In this document: in pieces, positions 5,296 through 6,597 of the stretch
Layout: every line of letters begins with the position of its first letter
Numbering within the stretch: the stretch's first letter is position 1
Assembly: GCA_035536315.1 (NCBI GenBank)
Contig: DATLOJ010000097.1
Span: 1-6,597, forward strand
DNA from: DATLOJ01 sp035536315
Lineage (GTDB): Bacteria; Actinomycetota; CADDZG01; JAHWKV01
Direction of reading: 5' to 3'
DNA: 6,597 nt
Translations under genes and position numbers: made by a program
Notes under the pieces: generated by a model
What the model was told of the DNA's origin: nothing
What the model saw: only the letters and a program-made list of their open reading frames with translations
Database searches by the model: none

Positions 5296-6597
5296 TTATA
5301 CCGGCGGGCCCAGATCCTTGAACTTGCAGTCTTTCGGCCCCTTGTCTTCGCGCAAGCCCTTGAACGCGGGGGCCCGCAGCTTACCGGCTCCGGTCAGCTG
5401 GCGGTACTCGACTTTCGCTACGAGCTCAGGCTTCACCCAGCTCGCGTTGCGGACATCCTTGCGTTCGCCTTTTAGCGACTCTTTCGCGAAGGGCGACTCA
5501 TTTGTCTCCAGGGGCTTCAGCTTCGATGCGACCAGCTCGAGGCTCTTGCGATCGAAGCCCGTTCCGACCGAACCGACGTACCGAAACTCCTTGCCGTCGT
5601 AGGCCCCCATCAGCAGCGCGCCGATCGCACCGGACCTGTTGCCGCCACCGTGCGTCCACCCGCCGACGACCACGTCTGCGTCGAGAACCGTCTTGATCTT
5701 CAGCCAGGCTCGGCTCCGCTTTCCCGGCTCATACAACGAGGTCGCCTTCTTGGCGATGATCCCCTCCAGGTTCTTCTCCTCGGCGACGGTGAACAGCGCC
5801 AGGCCATCGCCCTTGATTGAAGGTGACAGCTGCACCCACGGGGTTTGCACGACGGTCGCCTCGAGCAACTGTCGCCGATCCTTCATCGGCATCTTCACCA
5901 GAGAACGCCCGTCCAGATAGATCAAATCGAATGCAACAAAAGTGACCGGGGTTGTCCGGGCCAGACGCTCGACATCCTTGGGGTTGCGAACGTGCATGCG
6001 CGACTGCAGCTTCTCGAAAGATGGCACTCCCCCATCCATCGCAACGATCTCTCCGTCGACCATCGCATCGAACGCCACCAGTTGCTCGTGCATCTTGTGG
6101 AGCTCCGGGTACCCGCCGGTGATGTCCTTGGAGTTGCGCGACATGAGCTGGGTGGCGGTGTTACACGTTGCGATGGCCCTCACTCCGTCCCACTTGGGCT
6201 CGAAGAACCAGGCGTCATCGTCGAAAGCCTTGTCGGCGAGGGTTGCCAGCATCGGCTCGGCCGCGGGCATCGGCTCGGGCTCGTCGCGCAGCTGCTCGCT
6301 CAGGAACGCGAGCCACTCCTGCTTGCCGCTCTGGCTTTTCTTCGTACGGATGAGGTTGTAGACGCCCTTCATGCGCGAACCCTCGAGGCGAAACTTCAGC
6401 TTGTCCGGCTCCTGCTCCAAAAGCTCGTAGTTGCCCGCATCGAAGATTCGGACGGCACCGGCCCCGTAATTCCCCGACGGGATCGATCCGGAGAACGACC
6501 CGTATTCGAAGGGGTGGTCCTCGACCTTTATCGCAAGTGCCGGCTTTCCCTTCTTCTGCGGAAGGTTCTTCGGGACGGCCCAGGAAACAAGGACCGG
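5296..6597 (-). CDS. ligD: LigD-type NHEJ protein: 3'-phosphoesterase plus ATP-dependent DNA ligase (N-terminus outside the window)
   Basis: The frame enters from the right edge and gives 433 visible residues ending at TAA (complement of 5296-5298). Residues 1 to about 95 are the C-terminal part of the LigD phosphoesterase domain, with SWAVPKNLP, VEDHPFEYGSF (the His and Tyr matching His84 and Tyr88 of Pseudomonas LigD) and GSIPSGNYGAGAV. From about residue 110 the ligase domain follows: nucleotidyl lysine Lys135 in EPKWDGVR, SRNSKD, DGEIV, EGIIAKK and WLKIK. An OB fold starts near DADVVVGGWTHGGG, with LRAPAFKGLREDK near the end. The enzyme seals double-strand breaks with Ku, cleaning 3' ends first. 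The protein stops after the OB fold, so no polymerase domain follows as in Pseudomonas; one could still precede it, as in mycobacteria. A TTG near 6420 is internal, not the start. It converges on the selenoprotein gene, 23 bases apart, with no clear terminator. Confidence 0.95.
   Translation of the reverse strand, partial: PVLVSWAVPKNLPQKKGKPALAIKVEDHPFEYGSFSGSIPSGNYGAGAVRIFDAGNYELLEQEPDKLKFRLEGSRMKGVYNLIRTKKSQSGKQEWLAFLSEQLRDEPEPMPAAEPMLATLADKAFDDDAWFFEPKWDGVRAIATCNTATQLMSRNSKDITGGYPELHKMHEQLVAFDAMVDGEIVAMDGGVPSFEKLQSRMHVRNPKDVERLARTTPVTFVAFDLIYLDGRSLVKMPMKDRRQLLEATVVQTPWVQLSPSIKGDGLALFTVAEEKNLEGIIAKKATSLYEPGKRSRAWLKIKTVLDADVVVGGWTHGGGNRSGAIGALLMGAYDGKEFRYVGSVGTGFDRKSLELVASKLKPLETNESPFAKESLKGERKDVRNASWVKPELVAKVEYRQLTGAGKLRAPAFKGLREDKGPKDCKFKDLGPPV

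Noticed and set aside
5273..5298. Terminator between the selenoprotein and ligD stops
   Set aside because: Only a 4-bp GCGG/CCGC pairing with interruptions and no T run on either strand; too weak to call.

Overview
The window reads as chromosomal DNA from a GC-rich bacterium, most likely an actinomycete relative (Actinomycetota). The grounds are GC-rich coding sequence, frequent non-ATG starts (TTG, GTG, apparently CTG), an NHEJ-type LigD ligase, and an exported thioredoxin-like lipoprotein of the kind common in actinobacteria. The lineage is an inference; there is no rRNA or marker gene here. No mobile element, CRISPR array, tRNA or rRNA was seen.

Layout. (1) Positions 1-211, + strand: the 3' end of an unassigned, probably helical protein, followed by a strong intrinsic terminator (223-256). 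(2) Positions 291-377: two imperfect copies of a 35-bp element, exactly 50 bp apart, the first enclosed by a perfect 9-bp inverted repeat. (3) 392-2170, - strand: an S9-family serine peptidase (beta-propeller plus alpha/beta hydrolase) with an intact catalytic triad. (4) 2353-3621, + strand: a 12-TM-type major facilitator exporter, divergent from the peptidase across 182 bp. (5) 3630-4667, - strand: an M19 membrane-dipeptidase-like metalloenzyme, convergent with the transporter. Its first metal-ligand motif lies upstream of any ATG/GTG/TTG, so it probably starts at a CTG behind a perfect Shine-Dalgarno. (6) 4709-5272, + strand: a TlpA/Mpt53-like thioredoxin-fold lipoprotein. (7) 5296 to the window end, - strand: the 3'-phosphoesterase and ATP-dependent ligase domains of a LigD-type protein.

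The main result is gene 6. Naive annotation splits it into a short lipoprotein and a separate C-terminal thioredoxin fragment, because an in-frame TGA at 4967-4969 interrupts it. That TGA sits exactly where the first cysteine of the W-C-G-P-C redox motif belongs, and the frame continues undisturbed for 100 codons. The best reading is a selenoprotein with a Sec-Gly-Pro-Cys active site. Two candidate bacterial SECIS hairpins lie just downstream; the first has the same layout as the E. coli fdhF element (lower stem, one bulged base on the 5' side, upper stem, GG-containing loop). The selenocysteine machinery (SelA, SelB, SelC, SelD) is not in this window and would have to be elsewhere in the genome.

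The genes do not form one operon. They alternate in strand and look like separately transcribed units: two peptidases, a transporter, an envelope redox protein and a DNA-repair ligase.
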